From Bactericera cockerelli (Eukaryota; Arthropoda; Insecta; Hemiptera; Triozidae): 64,000 bases of DNA. Positions within the stretch are counted from its first letter, which is position 1. The number at the start of each line of letters is the position of its first letter. The DNA lies in the NCBI GenBank assembly GCA_024516035.1, contig CM044956.1, forward strand, positions 22,256,567 through 22,320,566, read 5' to 3'. The position numbers were made by a program, and so were the translations under genes. Positions 35,142-45,900 of the stretch are shown here, one piece after another. The notes beneath the pieces are model-generated. The model did no database searches and was not told the DNA's origin. It was given only the letters and a program-made list of their open reading frames with translations.

Positions 35142-35403
35142 TTTTTTTTTTAAGTGGGGTTTAACGTCGCTTTCAACTGCCATGGTCATATCACGACGGG
35201 GGTTTTACCCTCCATTCGCAGGAAACTCACAAACCTGCTACTCACATTGACCTCACCCAGCCTGAGTGGGGCCGGGAAAAGCCAGCGTCACGAGAATTAG
35301 AATTTGAATGGTCACCCATCCAAGTCTTAACCTCGCTGGATGTCGCTTAACTTCGGTGTTCTGAAGGGAACCGGTGTATTCAACATGCCATTGACGCTGG
35401 CTA
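35142..35403 (-). mobile_element. 5S rRNA-derived SINE, copy 1
   Basis: On the minus strand the element starts AGCCAGCGTCAATGGCATGT and continues with 5S rRNA sequence: TGAATACACCGGTTCCC, ACCGAAGTTAAGCGACATCC (box A/intermediate region) and CTTGGATGGGTGACC (box C). A non-5S body and a short A-tract (T at 35,142-35,150) follow. AAACATGC flanks both sides (35,134-35,141 and 35,404-35,411), a target-site duplication. The 5S head supplies an internal type 1 pol III promoter; mobilisation depends on a LINE partner. Confidence 0.9.
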
Positions 35404-35411
35404 AAACATGC

Positions 35412-36730
35412 TTTATTTAGAGCTTAAGACCCTCAGCTTATGACGAGAAGCTCTATGATATTATAGTATGTTATTTCTATGATATACGGAGTATGTATAT
35501 TGTATATGATATACGGAGTATGTATATTGTATATGATAAATTGGTGACTGATGACCTTGCATTCGTAGACAACGTTACAGCATTATAGTTCAAACTATTA
35601 CATACTTCATTCCTTCTATGACACATTTTCTCATGACTTTTGTATAAATAACAGTAAATTTGGGCTTCAAACTTAATGATTATTGTGGAGTAAGTAACTG
35701 ACAGTGAACAAATTTTCATTTTGAAACGTTTCCAACAAAAAAATCCAAATATAACAACAGTGTATAACTCTCAACAAATGATAAGAATGATTTGTAATTG
35801 TGGATCTCAATTCTCGCCATTCTGTTACATCATTGGATTGGATTGTAACACACATGAGTGATGATGGGCGTGTGTCTAGGGGATTAAATTAATTAAATAA
35901 CGCTGTTCTACATAATATTATTATTATAGTATGCTTTATTAGGTAAGACAAAAATATATCAAACACCTCGGCCGAGGTGTGAAGAACGCCTATACAAAGA
36001 AAGAGACAGCCCGGCAGAGTGTAAGGTTACGGAAAACATAGTTCCCTTGCATTTCATGTACTTTCAGCCAGCGAAAAGTGCAACATGAATTTCAAAAATT
36101 GCAATTTTTATTGCGGAAATGGACTCTACGCTGAAAAATAAATTTATTTGACTTTTTGTTTGACTTCCTAGGCCAACGGGAACCCTATTTTCGAGACGCC
36201 CCAACAATCGTGAAAGACATGAAAAGATTCATAATTTTGTTTTTTTTTTTTTTTCTGTTTTTTTTTCTTCATACGGATCCTTTGAGACCCGACTTCGTGT
36301 CTTTAACTTGGCACTGAAGATTAAGTGAGGTGTCTAAAGTGATCAAGATATAATGGAGATGAGCCCGGTCCAAAAAAATATTCTAAATTATAAGCGGGCG
36401 GCCCATTTGGGCGGCCTCGGGTTTTGGGAGCCCAAATCGGGAATTGAAGGATAATACTAATCTTAAGTGGTATCAAATGAAAGATCTTGATGAGCAGATA
36501 CCAAATTTATTGATTTTATTCCTTCAACCGGTCCACTGGGTGGCACCTGGTGGCCTTTTCATTTTCTTTGGCGGGTAGGTACCTTCGAATCCTTAGCTTA
36601 GTGGTTAGATTTTGGCCAGTATGTATTTTTCAAGATGACCTCGCTCTCTCTCTCTCTCTGCAAAATTTTAATGTTTAAGTTTCCAAATATTAGTTAATTC
36701 ATTTTCTGTCCAATTCTTAACAAGATAACT
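35412..36730. other. Gene-free stretch with short repeats
   Basis: It contains a 28-bp direct duplication (GATATACGGAGTATGTATAT at about 35,480 and 35,508) and a perfect 18-bp palindrome ACACCTCGGCCGAGGTGT at 35,963-35,980. There is a T-rich run from 36,240 and a short CT repeat at 36,643-36,659. Sequence around 36,380-36,450 is GC-richer (GGGCGGCCCATTTGGGCGGC), as is common in repeat remnants. No gene. Confidence 0.5.
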
Positions 36731-36797
36731 TTGTCTATTGGTAGCGTGCCCGACCTGCCACCCAGTTAGCACGGGTTCGAATCCTGGCGGGGACGAA
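36731..36797 (+). mobile_element. tRNA-like SINE head or tRNA pseudogene
   Basis: TTGTCTATTGGTAGCGTGCC (A-box region) precedes GGTTCGAATCC (perfect B box at 36,775-36,785) followed by TGGCGGGGA. The acceptor stem is not clean, so it is not a functional tRNA. The 3' extent of any SINE is unknown. Confidence 0.6.
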
Positions 36798-37032
36798 AAT
36801 TTTAGCTTTGTTTTTTTTCAATTTGGGCTTGACGTTGTTCTGTTTTTCCGCTCTTCATATTTCATGTTGATGACTACCCTTACGAGGCAAATTGTAGTAG
36901 TTGTAGAATCGGACAATGACCTGTGGCGGCATTACGAGATTGATTTAGGACAATCATGGTTGGATGGAGATAAAATATGATGAATTAGCTCTCATAATGT
37001 CGATGCTAGTGACAAAAAGTTGTGACAAAGTA

Positions 37033-37105
37033 GTGCCCTTGGCCAAGTGGGTAGCATACTAGGCTTGCAAGCACGATGACTTAGGTTCGATCCCCATGAG
37101 GCCAG
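37033..37105 (+). mobile_element. tRNA-like SINE head (Leu/Ser-like A box)
   Basis: GTGCCCTTGGCCAAGTGGGT gives a Leu/Ser-type D arm. AGGTTCGATCCCCATGAGGC gives a perfect B box. Acceptor ends GTGCCCT and GAGGCCA do not pair fully, arguing for a SINE head over a functional tRNA. A long A-tract at 37,941-37,972 could be the distal end of a larger unit on this strand, but that would be unusually long for a SINE. Confidence 0.6.
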
Positions 37106-37354
37106 TTTTTTTTCTCTGTCCATTATGCCCGGGGTACACTCATACCTCGTGAGGTATTGATAAGGGACGTCACCAACGAGTTCTCTCCCGACCCAAATTT
37201 TGGTCAGGTAGGTACCGCGAGCTCTCTCCCGCTCATGGTTTTATCAACACCGAATTGTCTCCCGTCGCTTACATTTTTACCTGAGTTTATACCTACATAG
37301 TTTAGGCCTTGCATATATTTTATAATAAAAACACCTAATAGGCATCATTGATAT

Positions 37355-37516
37355 AGACCTAAGGCATGGCCTTCTATGTATTTACCTAACCCTACTATAA
37401 ACCCGAGGCATTACCTTCTATGTATTATCCCTAACCCTACTATATTCCTGAGGCATGGCCTTCTAATATGTATCTTACCTAACTCTACTATACACTTAAG
37501 GCATTGCCTTTCATTA
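37355..37516 (+). repeat. Degenerate tandem repeat, about 45 bp x 4
   Basis: Phrases of the form GAGGCATGGCCTTCTATGTA, then CCTAACCCTACTATA, recur with GGCAT at 37,363, 37,407, 37,452 and 37,500 (spacing 44, 45, 48). Units differ by several substitutions and small indels, so this is an old array. Confidence 0.8.
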
Positions 37517-37935
37517 GTTAGAGATTTTAAATATTTCCTTATAAAAAGCCGATTCTTATATAAAAATGATAATTTTATAGTTTTCATTTTCTTAAATACC
37601 TAATGTAAAAAAGCAATGTCTTATTTCCGGGAGAGATACTCGTGGTGACCCTTGCAACAAGCCGGAGGGGTAAGAATAGGTCAACGGGAGAAAACTCATT
37701 ACCTCACCTTGATAAGGTGATAACAAATTAATGTCTTTGACATTTGTAAATCCAGGTGTTTTAGTGTCCCTCCTAAGATAAACCTAATCATGTGGAGTAT
37801 AGAATCAAAGGGTCTTGATAGGCTGATTGCAAATTTATATATTATTTACTCACTTTGGGGACTCAGGGGGCCGAATCGGGGATCCAAATATATATATTGA
37901 CCTTAGAAAAATTAAATACCTACTGTTAAAACTAT

Positions 37936-37975
<40 letters not shown>

Positions 37976-38069
37976 AGTATAAGACAACTTGGTACATTCA
38001 CATTTTTCCAGCTTATTTACTTTTGTTATTTATAAAGTTTCAGTAGTGTATGAACCTATATTTTCGTAC
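37517..38069. other. Gene-free stretch ending in A32 tract
   Basis: An uninterrupted A32 at 37,941-37,972 looks like a retroelement poly(A) tail on the plus strand. I cannot identify the element upstream of it. No gene. Confidence 0.5.
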
Positions 38070-38084
38070 AAAAAGAACTGATAT

Positions 38085-38628
38085 CCCCCCAAAAACACCA
38101 CTTCGTGGTTAAAAAAAGAAGAACGCCCCCACTCAATAGAATGATTATAATTAGTTAAAAATAAATGATATCAAATTGAGAACACCTTTACCCCCTCTCT
38201 TTCTATATCTCTGCACTCCTCTCTGAATTTATTCCTCTTATGTTTAGCTTTATTTATCCTTTCTAGGGGTCATCCCAAACTTGATTTCTCTTTAAATTTA
38301 CTTGTTGCACGGCAATAAAAAATGGCGGTCGCGGTGTAATTTTCTCGATTTAAATCAAATAACTTCAGAAAAATCATACTCCGACCGCCATTTTTTATTG
38401 CCGTGCAACAAGTAAATTTAAAGAGAAATCAAGTTTGGGATGACCCCTAGAAAGGATAAATAAAGCTAAACATAAGAGGAATAAATTCAGAGAGGAGTGC
38501 AGAGATATAGAAAGAGAGGGGGTAAAGGTGTTCTCAATTTGATATCATTTATTTTTAACTAATTATAATCATTCTATTGAGTGGGGGCGTTCTTCTTTTT
38601 TTAACCACGAAGTGGTGTTTTTGGGGGG
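38085..38628. mobile_element. Foldback-type element A: perfect 247-bp inverted repeat, 50-bp loop
   Basis: The left arm 38,085-38,331 is the exact reverse complement of 38,382-38,628 (I compared the arms by eye throughout, including A7 and A6 runs). The spacer is 38,332-38,381. Termini are CCCCCCAAAAACACCACTTC, including a mini-hairpin CCACTTCGTGG inside each arm. No ORF of note. Left flank is ...ACTGATAT and right flank ATTCAGT..., which are themselves nearly inverted, so no direct target duplication is evident. It shares termini with the palindrome at 50,346 but not its body. Transcription would give a long dsRNA hairpin. Confidence 0.9.
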
Positions 38629-38865
38629 ATTCAGTAAAATACAATGAAATTATTAAGAAAAAAATAAATAGATTGAACAAAGAAACAAAAATAAAAAAGA
38701 GAATATAGCTAATGTCCTACCTAAAGGGCGGGGTTATTGCCTGTGGCAATCTCTTCCACTCAACCCTTATTATATGTTAAAATAGTAGTGTATCCAGATC
38801 TAAACGCTCATATCGGCGTCGGATATTTACTATCCGTAGTGAAATGTAAACTTGTTTTGATTTTA

Positions 38866-39060
38866 GGGTTTCACGTCACTACTTATGTGGTTCAACGACC
38901 TTTTTTTGAAAGCTCTCTTCATACACCCCTGTTGGGCGATTGAAAGGAGGCACCTGCTGGCATTAGCCTCAATCACGACCGGGGTTGATACCCTCCAATC
39001 ACTGGTCTCACACAAACTGAATCTTGACCCTGGCTGATTAGAGCTGATGGATTACCCTCC
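38866..39060 (-). mobile_element. Diverged SINE-like copy carrying the shared 3' module
   Basis: On the minus strand GGAGGGTATCAACCCCGGTC, then GTGAT, resembles the tail module of the 5S- and tRNA-headed SINEs (GGAGGGTAAAACCCCCGTCG, then TGAT). The 3' end GACGTGAAACCC parallels GACGTTAAACCC. A pol III head was not recognised. Similarity is partial and judged by eye. Confidence 0.45.
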
Positions 39061-39265
39061 AGCAGAAACATATCTGACAGTGATTAACTGCACAAGTACG
39101 TCATTTTCCATTCGGTAGTTTTTGGTGTTTTAGGCTAAACGTTTGAAGATAAATCATAGGTAAAACCCTCAAATATACAAGAGAATTTTGTAGTAAAGTA
39201 TTTGGTTGAAGACGCCAGTGGCCCATTTCAACCCGCGTCGGCAGCTGAAGCACTGTGGCGTTGGG

Positions 39266-39343
39266 AAGTTCTTGATTCAGATATTTAAATCAAAGAGTAT
39301 TCAAAGAACTGAAGTGTTAGTCCAATTTTAAGAAGAATAAAAT
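39266..39343 (+). repeat. Dispersed repeat, copy 1 (about 78 bp)
   Basis: GATTCAGATATTTAAATCAA and on through ATTCAAAGAACTGAAGTGTT and CCAATTTTAAGAAGAATAAA match, in inverted orientation, 46,925-47,003 with only a few substitutions. The element type is unknown. Confidence 0.8.
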
Positions 39344-39614
39344 ACCGAAAAATATGGGAATGGACCGCGGAAATCGAAAAAAATATGGGTCACTAGGTAA
39401 CACATAGGAATAGGAATTCCTCAAGTTAGCACAAAAACGAAACTATATAAAATTGACTAGCTTATTCTAAACAATACAAAAATATACCGTTCTCGAGATA
39501 GAGGTTAAAAACTAAGAAAACTTGCAAAGTTTATTGGGTTCAGGATGGAAAGCTGGCAAGTAGTGAGATACATGTGTAGATATACTAGATAGGCAGGTCT
39601 CTGGACTATACTTT

Positions 39615-39616
<2 letters not shown>

Positions 39617-39650
<34 letters not shown>

Positions 39651-39940
39651 AATTTAAATTGATTCTTTATTTTATATATTCATGTTTATTACAATAATAT
39701 TGGCACCTCCTAAGATACGTCTACTTTATTTGGAGGTGGGCTCCTCTCTATTTAGATATAAGAATATATTTTATTTTGCGTGTGCAAAAAATACAGTAGG
39801 TATTAAACAATACATATAATAATTATGGATGAATCTTAACTTGTGGATAATTATAATATAAGATTTACACAAGCAAGCTCTCAGTTTTACAATTTCAGAA
39901 TTTCTGTTTTTTTTTTGCGATTCCTGATTTTGATTATTTT
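39617..39940 (-). mobile_element. Probable 5'-truncated LINE tail
   Basis: T33 at 39,617-39,649 is a poly(A) tail on the minus strand. Directly upstream on that strand are AATAAAGAATCAATTTAAAT and AATAAACATG, polyadenylation-like signals. There is also a stem CACCTCC...GGAGGTG (39,702-39,737), a feature seen in LINE 3' UTRs. No coding part remains, so the family is unknown and the upper boundary is approximate. Confidence 0.45.
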
Positions 39941-40245
39941 AGACCAAATTCGCCTCTTTTTGAAACCATATACCTAGTTGATATAGTATGGATTTTAATC
40001 ACAGATACATATATATTATGGTCTTAAGTCTTATCATGAATGCTTAAGGAAAAAGTCTGCACTCTGTGTGTATATTTCCGGATCTGTGGAGACCAATAAA
40101 TTAGCCTATGTGGTTGTGAGAGAGAAGGTGGGAGGTAAGGGAAAAGAGAGAGAGGGAGAGCAGGGGGAGGCTATATGTGCGTGATTTATAACAATGGGGC
40201 ACGCAATCCTTCCTCAGCTCTTACACCTTTTCGCCCTTGTCCTTT

Positions 40246-40295
<50 letters not shown>

Positions 40296-41232
40296 CCCAC
40301 CCATGAAGCAGATGGGTTCCATATTGCTCTCGTTACAACCCTGGGACTCTCTGTCTCGCTCATTTCATTAGTCTATTGCACGTTTAGTCAGAGAACAGAC
40401 ACTGGGGGTGGGAGGGAGGGAGAGAGGGGTGAGAGAGGGAGAGATAGTAGAAAGAGAGTAATGGAGTAACAAATAGTGACAGAGGAAGAGAAGAAGAGAG
40501 ATGGTTGAGGGGAGGACTGTTACTGGACTGGTATTTATGTTATTGACAGAAGGAGGTGGGAGAAAGAAAAATGAGAAAGAGCAGGACTTTACTATACATG
40601 TCATTTATAGAGTAAAAAAAGGTGAGAGAGACAGCGAAGGAGAGGAGAGAGGGAGGAAAGTAAATATATGTAGAGGAGGGGAAAATCCCTGTAAAGCTGA
40701 AATAAAAAGCTATTAGACCCCCCTCATCCTCCCTCTCCCCCATATCTCCCTCGTTAAGTTCACCTCCAGGGGAGCACATGACTGTAACTGGCGTGTTTCT
40801 CTCCCTTTCCCTTCCTCCCTTCCGGACCTCACCTGATTTTTCTTTATTCTCAATCCCTTTTTCCCTTTTTTTTCTATCTCTCTTTTTCTCTCTCTCCCTA
40901 CCTCTCCCGCGTATTTTCTTTTAATTAATTATTACACTCTTTGTTTGTTTCTCCATAGATCCAGGGATTTTCAAACATACACCTGCCTGTGGCCTTTTTT
41001 CTACTTCTTGCTTCTATGGGTTTTTAATATTCATAAATATTCACTAGCCTTTATTCAGTACTTTTTCAAAGAGGCGGATAGGACTTCAAACTCTGGACAG
41101 GTAGATGGAATTAGCTTGAAATTAGCAAATAAGCTCGAAACAGCTGTCCAGGTATGTTCTGATATTCATGTACATCTAATACAACTTCTCACTTTTCTGT
41201 TTATACTGATTATACTGAATTCAGAACACAAT
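39941..41232. other. Gene-free stretch with purine/pyrimidine-rich tracts
   Basis: A CT microsatellite lies at about 40,251-40,289, then GA-rich sequence at 40,405-40,510 and 40,620-40,680, and pyrimidine-rich sequence at 40,720-40,915. Open frames in these tracts are low-complexity artefacts. No gene supported. Confidence 0.55.
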
Positions 41233-41268
41233 ACTTCCGATTTCTAATATTAGAAATTTCTCGGAAGT
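41233..41268. repeat. 36-bp imperfect palindrome, copy 1
   Basis: Arms ACTTCCGA and TCGGAAGT enclose a perfect 16-bp palindrome TTTCTAATATTAGAAA. The same 36 bases, inverted, occur at 58,355-58,390, and a diverged copy is at 61,160-61,194. Confidence 0.9.
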
Positions 41269-41290
41269 AATAAGAACCTTCTCTTTTATA

Positions 41291-41861
41291 CAGGGTGCGG
41301 CGCGGTTATGTCCCATTTTGAATCACCCAGTGTGAAGCCGCACTTCTAATTAGACAAGTTCAAACAAAGTTAGAAGATGCACAAACTACTAATTTTTTCG
41401 ATTCAATTTAGCTCAGTTGTCAAAATGATTTTATTAAAGCAACAGAAAGCTTATTGCGTGGAGAGTTATTTTTCGAAAAATAAGTGTATCGTAGCAGTGC
41501 AGCGGGAGTTTCGTCGCGATCCCCGGATTTAGCTCCCTGTGATTTTTTCTTGTGGGGTTACCTCAAATCGAAAGTTTACAATGATCGTCCAAGAACACTT
41601 TAAGAGTTAAAACACAACATTTGCCGTGAAATAGGCCGTATACCTGTCGCAATGTTGGAAAAAGTAGAGCGAAACTTTAGAAATCGCCTTCAGCAGTGTA
41701 TCGACAATGACGGTCATCATTTGAATGGTGTACTCTTCAAACCTAGATAAAATCAAAACTTAAATATTTCTAGATGATAATTCAACAATAAGCATCAGGT
41801 AAGACTGACAGCCTTTTTTTAATCGAATATTCAAAAAGGGACATTCCCGCGCCGCACCCTG
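41291..41861 (+). mobile_element. Tc1/mariner-like transposon, internally deleted
   Basis: 571 bp flanked by TA on both sides. The left end CAGGGTGCGGCGCGG is followed by (TT)ATGTCCC; the right end reverse complemented gives CAGGGTGCGGCGCGG then (GA)ATGTCCC, so TIRs are about 33 bp with about three mismatches. Between them lie the first 30-odd codons and the last third of a transposase, with the middle missing. A non-autonomous, presumably cross-mobilised derivative. Confidence 0.88.
41425..41749 (+). pseudogene. Deleted Tc1-like transposase remnant
   Basis: The ATG at 41,425 opens a frame starting MILLKQQKAYCVESYFSKNK with QREFRRD after it: the N-terminal helix-turn-helix start seen in arthropod Tc1/IS630-type transposases. 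Just past codon 32 the sequence jumps, in another frame, to PDLAPCDFFLWGYLKSKVY, the region around the last catalytic acidic residue, and ends VLFKPR-stop at 41,749. That second frame also has a stop after DRPRTL. The missing middle contained the first catalytic Asp residues, so the product is dead. Confidence 0.8.
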
Positions 41862-42722
41862 TATTTCAGCAAGAACTTTCTAATGCCCTTCAATTCCTCT
41901 CAAGTTCTAATTATAAGACGAAACACAAGTTGACACCCAGTAATTTCCAAGCAAACAAATCTTCATCTCTTGAATTCTGCTTTTTCAAGTTAACTTTTTT
42001 TGTGTTCCATGTTCTTCAACTAAAGAAAAAGCTCTTTAGAAATAAAGTTGTCCCGGAAAAACTTTTGAATAAGAAGATTTGAGTAAGACGTGCGAAAGTT
42101 TCAACTTTTTAATTAATATAAGACTTCCTCTTTTTATTTTTCTTAAATTGAGAAACAGTGTCAAGTGAAGGAGATTGAAAAGATTGCAGTTTATGTTAAA
42201 AAGCTATGTTATTATTAGTACTTTCTATTGCGACAGTTTACCAATATTTTAATGAGTCTCAAGTCAGAAGATGAAATGTGTTAAATGTAAAAAATTAAAA
42301 ACCGACACTATTTTCTCCCTAGGTTTGGGTTATCAAATTCAACCAACATCTAACTATTATTTTAACAATTTTAGTACGACTGTCTGCATTTCTACGGGGA
42401 TGTATTTGTGTATCCATCACCCCTTCGGTATTAAAACTGTAAGGGTGGTTATGATACATCATAAATCTTTCATAAATTGTATTTTAAAAAATATGGAATA
42501 CAATTTTTTGAAGCCAAATAATAAAAGTGAATTATTGTTTATGCCTGAAAAAATAACAGAGTTTAGCTTTCTTGGGTGTTGCAATAGTTTCATTATGGGT
42601 TATAGGTAATGAGTATCATCATGCATAATATATGTGGTTTCCTCGGTTCTGTTGGAGTTTCCCGTCGGAAGTAGAACCCGGGTTGTGAATGGTAATTTCC
42701 TAGAGTAAATTGTATGATTCAA
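41862..42722. other. Gene-free stretch
   Basis: A 112-codon plus-strand frame at 42,271-42,609 begins with CVKCKK but shows no domain I recognise and has AT-driven composition. I do not call it a gene. Confidence 0.4.
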
Positions 42723-42974
42723 CTAGCCGTTTGCCCGTGCTTTGCAACGGGACTAAATTTCAAATTTACTAAGGCATGGCCGTACTGCTGGACAGCAATG
42801 CCTTTTTGAACTTTTTATAATTTTACTGGACAAAGCGATAATGGTTTTGGGGGGGTCAATTCTGAGACATTTTTCGCTATCTCTTACCGTTTTGGCTAAA
42901 CAACTCCGGACAAACAAACAAACAAACATAGGTAGGTAGGTAGGTAGTCCTTTTTTCTGTTTTATATATAGAGA
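42723..42974 (-). mobile_element. Short non-autonomous Helitron
   Basis: On the minus strand it starts TCTCTATATATAAAACAG after an A. It ends with a hairpin (CCCGTTGC AAA GCACGGG), a short spacer and CTAG before T, matching Helitron rules: 5'-TC, 3' hairpin plus CTRR, insertion between A and T. The 252-bp interior has (TACC)n and (GTTT)n simple repeats and no coding capacity. Because Helitrons make no duplication, the ends are judged on motif only. Confidence 0.65.
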
Positions 42975-45900
42975 TACAATCCTGCGAACTGGGATCTTTT
43001 ATTTGTTTTATTCTCTTGATGCTACGAAGTCAGAAAAACTGGCTAGGTATGAATATTTCGAGAGGATATAGGTACCTCCTATTGGTATTGAATAAAGCAT
43101 ACTCCATTACTTAAAAAAAATGGTAAACACATTTCATAATAAGTTCTCAGCAAACAAAGCCATGCCTGTGCCTTCAAGTACTCGGGGGTACTGATGTCTG
43201 AATTATAACATTGAGGGAAAACAAATACATTAAGACTTAAATAATAAGCACACACCTCGACTGTGATATTTTTTTCACAAATTTCACCTCAGAATATTGT
43301 AAAAATATCGGGAAAATTTAAAAGGACTGAATTTTTCCAAATTCAATTCAGGGGAGGAGAGGAGACAAAACAGAACCCCTACCTAGAGACCTCGTGACCT
43401 TAATATTTGGGAGTCATCCTGAATTATGTTGAGGATTTCTGCGTTATTTATAGGATTTTTAAAAGGGAGTTATCTTAATTTTTATTTGTGTTGTCATTAA
43501 CAACTTCACAATCCTGTTTGTTATTATTTATTGTTATCTTTTTTAAAGAAAAAAATACTGCAAAAAAAAATATTCGATATTTTGACGGGGAGCTTTTAGG
43601 GAAAATATAGAATAGTGAACGTGGATATTCTACAAAATAGGGTTTAGTTTTTTTACCTATTTATTTTTTATGAAACTCTTTCGATCTTTTGGGAGAAATT
43701 TATAGACAAAACCGATAACTCCCTTTCCCTATCTAACACAGCACGCAGTTATAGAATTAGCGCCACAGAGATATTACAAAATCGTCCTTGAGTATGAATT
43801 ATGATATGACTTCAGCTTGAAAGTCTTGAAATTGTCTTAGAAATTTGAACTACGCCCATCGCCCATACCATCTAATTTTCTCCTCATGTGGTTTAGCACG
43901 GACATGCCAAATATTATACACACATTAATAAAGCTGTTATTGGAAATTCTGGGTTCTGTGACCTCCTCAACACCAAGTCTTGAGATATTTATTCTCTCCA
44001 CATGAGCTTCACAGGAGTTATTATTTCAACAGAAAAGAAATTGGGGTAGATTAGTACACAATTTCTTCACTTGCTCTGGTGCATGAGTGATAAAAAATGA
44101 ACAAAACAATATGTCTGCCATTCAAACTCTTATACGTTAGGGTTACACTGGTCGGAATGGCTTGCACATGTGTGAGGATTGCGTCTTTATGGGGTTAAAA
44201 TTCTCACAGATTTCAGAATAAAAAATAAGAGAGTAAGAATAACAACAGAGGACAGGACGTCTCATGGGATATCACAACTACTCAAGTCCTTGACATAACA
44301 GAAGATGGTTTTGTTGAACACTGGAATCAGTTTTTATTGAGACAAATTAGGGAGAGAAGAGATATAAATCATAATTTAATGCAGACGTACTAGTCTCACT
44401 ACTAGAGCTTCTGATTTTTGGCACCATGTGATGAGAGAGAAATAGATCTTAAACGATTAAAAAATATATATGAATTGGATTTTAAGATACATACCTATTA
44501 TATATAATTATTATTTCTACGATTTGGAATCAAATGTACAAGGTCATATATGAAAACACAAGTTTATTTCAGACGTTTTCTCAAGCCCCTCTAAGACTAC
44601 ATAATGGACAATGGACACTCATCACTCTTTGTCAGTATTTCTCCCTCCACTGCCATAGAGCCACAGACAGACAGATATGTATGTCAAATTTTCAATAAGA
44701 AGGGATACACCACAAACCCATTTCTTTTCCCAAAGGGTAGAGGGACAATGTAAGAAATGAAGAACACAACTTAAACTCTAAAGACGAGGTCGAGACGGGT
44801 TGAACTAAGACCTGTCGGTACTTTCCAACCTGCCTGTTGCATTGGAAAACAGGAAAATGAGGCCATGTAAATGTAGAAGCAAAATGTCACATGACATGAA
44901 AATGTTTAACCAAATTGATATTGATGATGTTGTAGGTTTAGGTTAAGTGTAGGAATATATAATTATGTATTTTAGATGGTAGAACAGAAACTAGAGGGAA
45001 AAACTAAATACATTTAAATATCAATTAAAATACTGTAGTATAATAGTTTGACTGAAAGAATTATTATATTTTTATCATCATTTCACAATACTTTAGGCTT
45101 AGTACAAAGTAAGCAACCTGTATCTGTTTTTGTGAAGGGGTTAAATTAAATAACCTACTTTTATGCATAACCAACCTATGAGTAGTGGATACGTTATGTT
45201 CATGTGAAGGTATTGCCATCGAAACATATTGTTGTGCAAGGGTAGTTTTAAAACACGATGAAATTGTATTCATAAAGGTCTTGAGAAAAGTAAGAGCTTG
45301 TAATGCCTTATGTTCATATGACAGGCCTTTTCCGGTCAGTTGCCATGTTTATTTTTCTTTCATCCTTTTGAAAAGATCCTTGGAAAAAATCTTTAGTCCA
45401 GTATGATATGTCACGTCTACATGTACCTACTTGTTAAATCGCTTTTTTTCTACCTAGTCAGCAATATTACAACTATTTACATATGTACTCATCACTTCAA
45501 ACTTTTTAAATGAGTTTTTGTGCTCTATTGTATCAGGCTGAGGACTCCAAAGAGAAAATCTTCCGGTTAGTTCACTAGGCCAAACAAATCCTTCTGGAGG
45601 TAGAAGCTAATCTGCAGTTTATTTTTTATGCAATCTTAGGCAAGTAATTAAAGGTGTCCTAAAAAATACATATATGTTTTTTTCGGATCATGAAGACGAG
45701 GTGGTATTAGGTTAAAATTACCAATCAGAGTTGATATAGCGACACTTTGTCTCGCTTATGTGATAGATAATCGTCCGAACCAAAGCCTCAAAGATTCATA
45801 CTTGGATTGAACAGACAAATGAGGTCCAAAGGGGTTTTAAGGAACAATAGCATTGGTTCCTGATCACTCCTCTATCCATCCATCACTCCTCATCGACGCG

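Noticed and set aside
36731..37105. Functional tRNA genes
   Set aside because: A and B boxes are good but acceptor stems do not pair properly and no T-run terminator follows closely; better explained as SINE heads or pseudogenes.
37381..37460. Telomere-like CCTAACCCTA words
   Set aside because: They occur once per 45-bp unit of a degenerate tandem repeat, not as contiguous TTAGG repeats.
42271..42609. 112-codon ORF starting with CVKCKK
   Set aside because: Only two Cys close together, no completed zinc motif, AT-driven composition, no neighbours or splice context.
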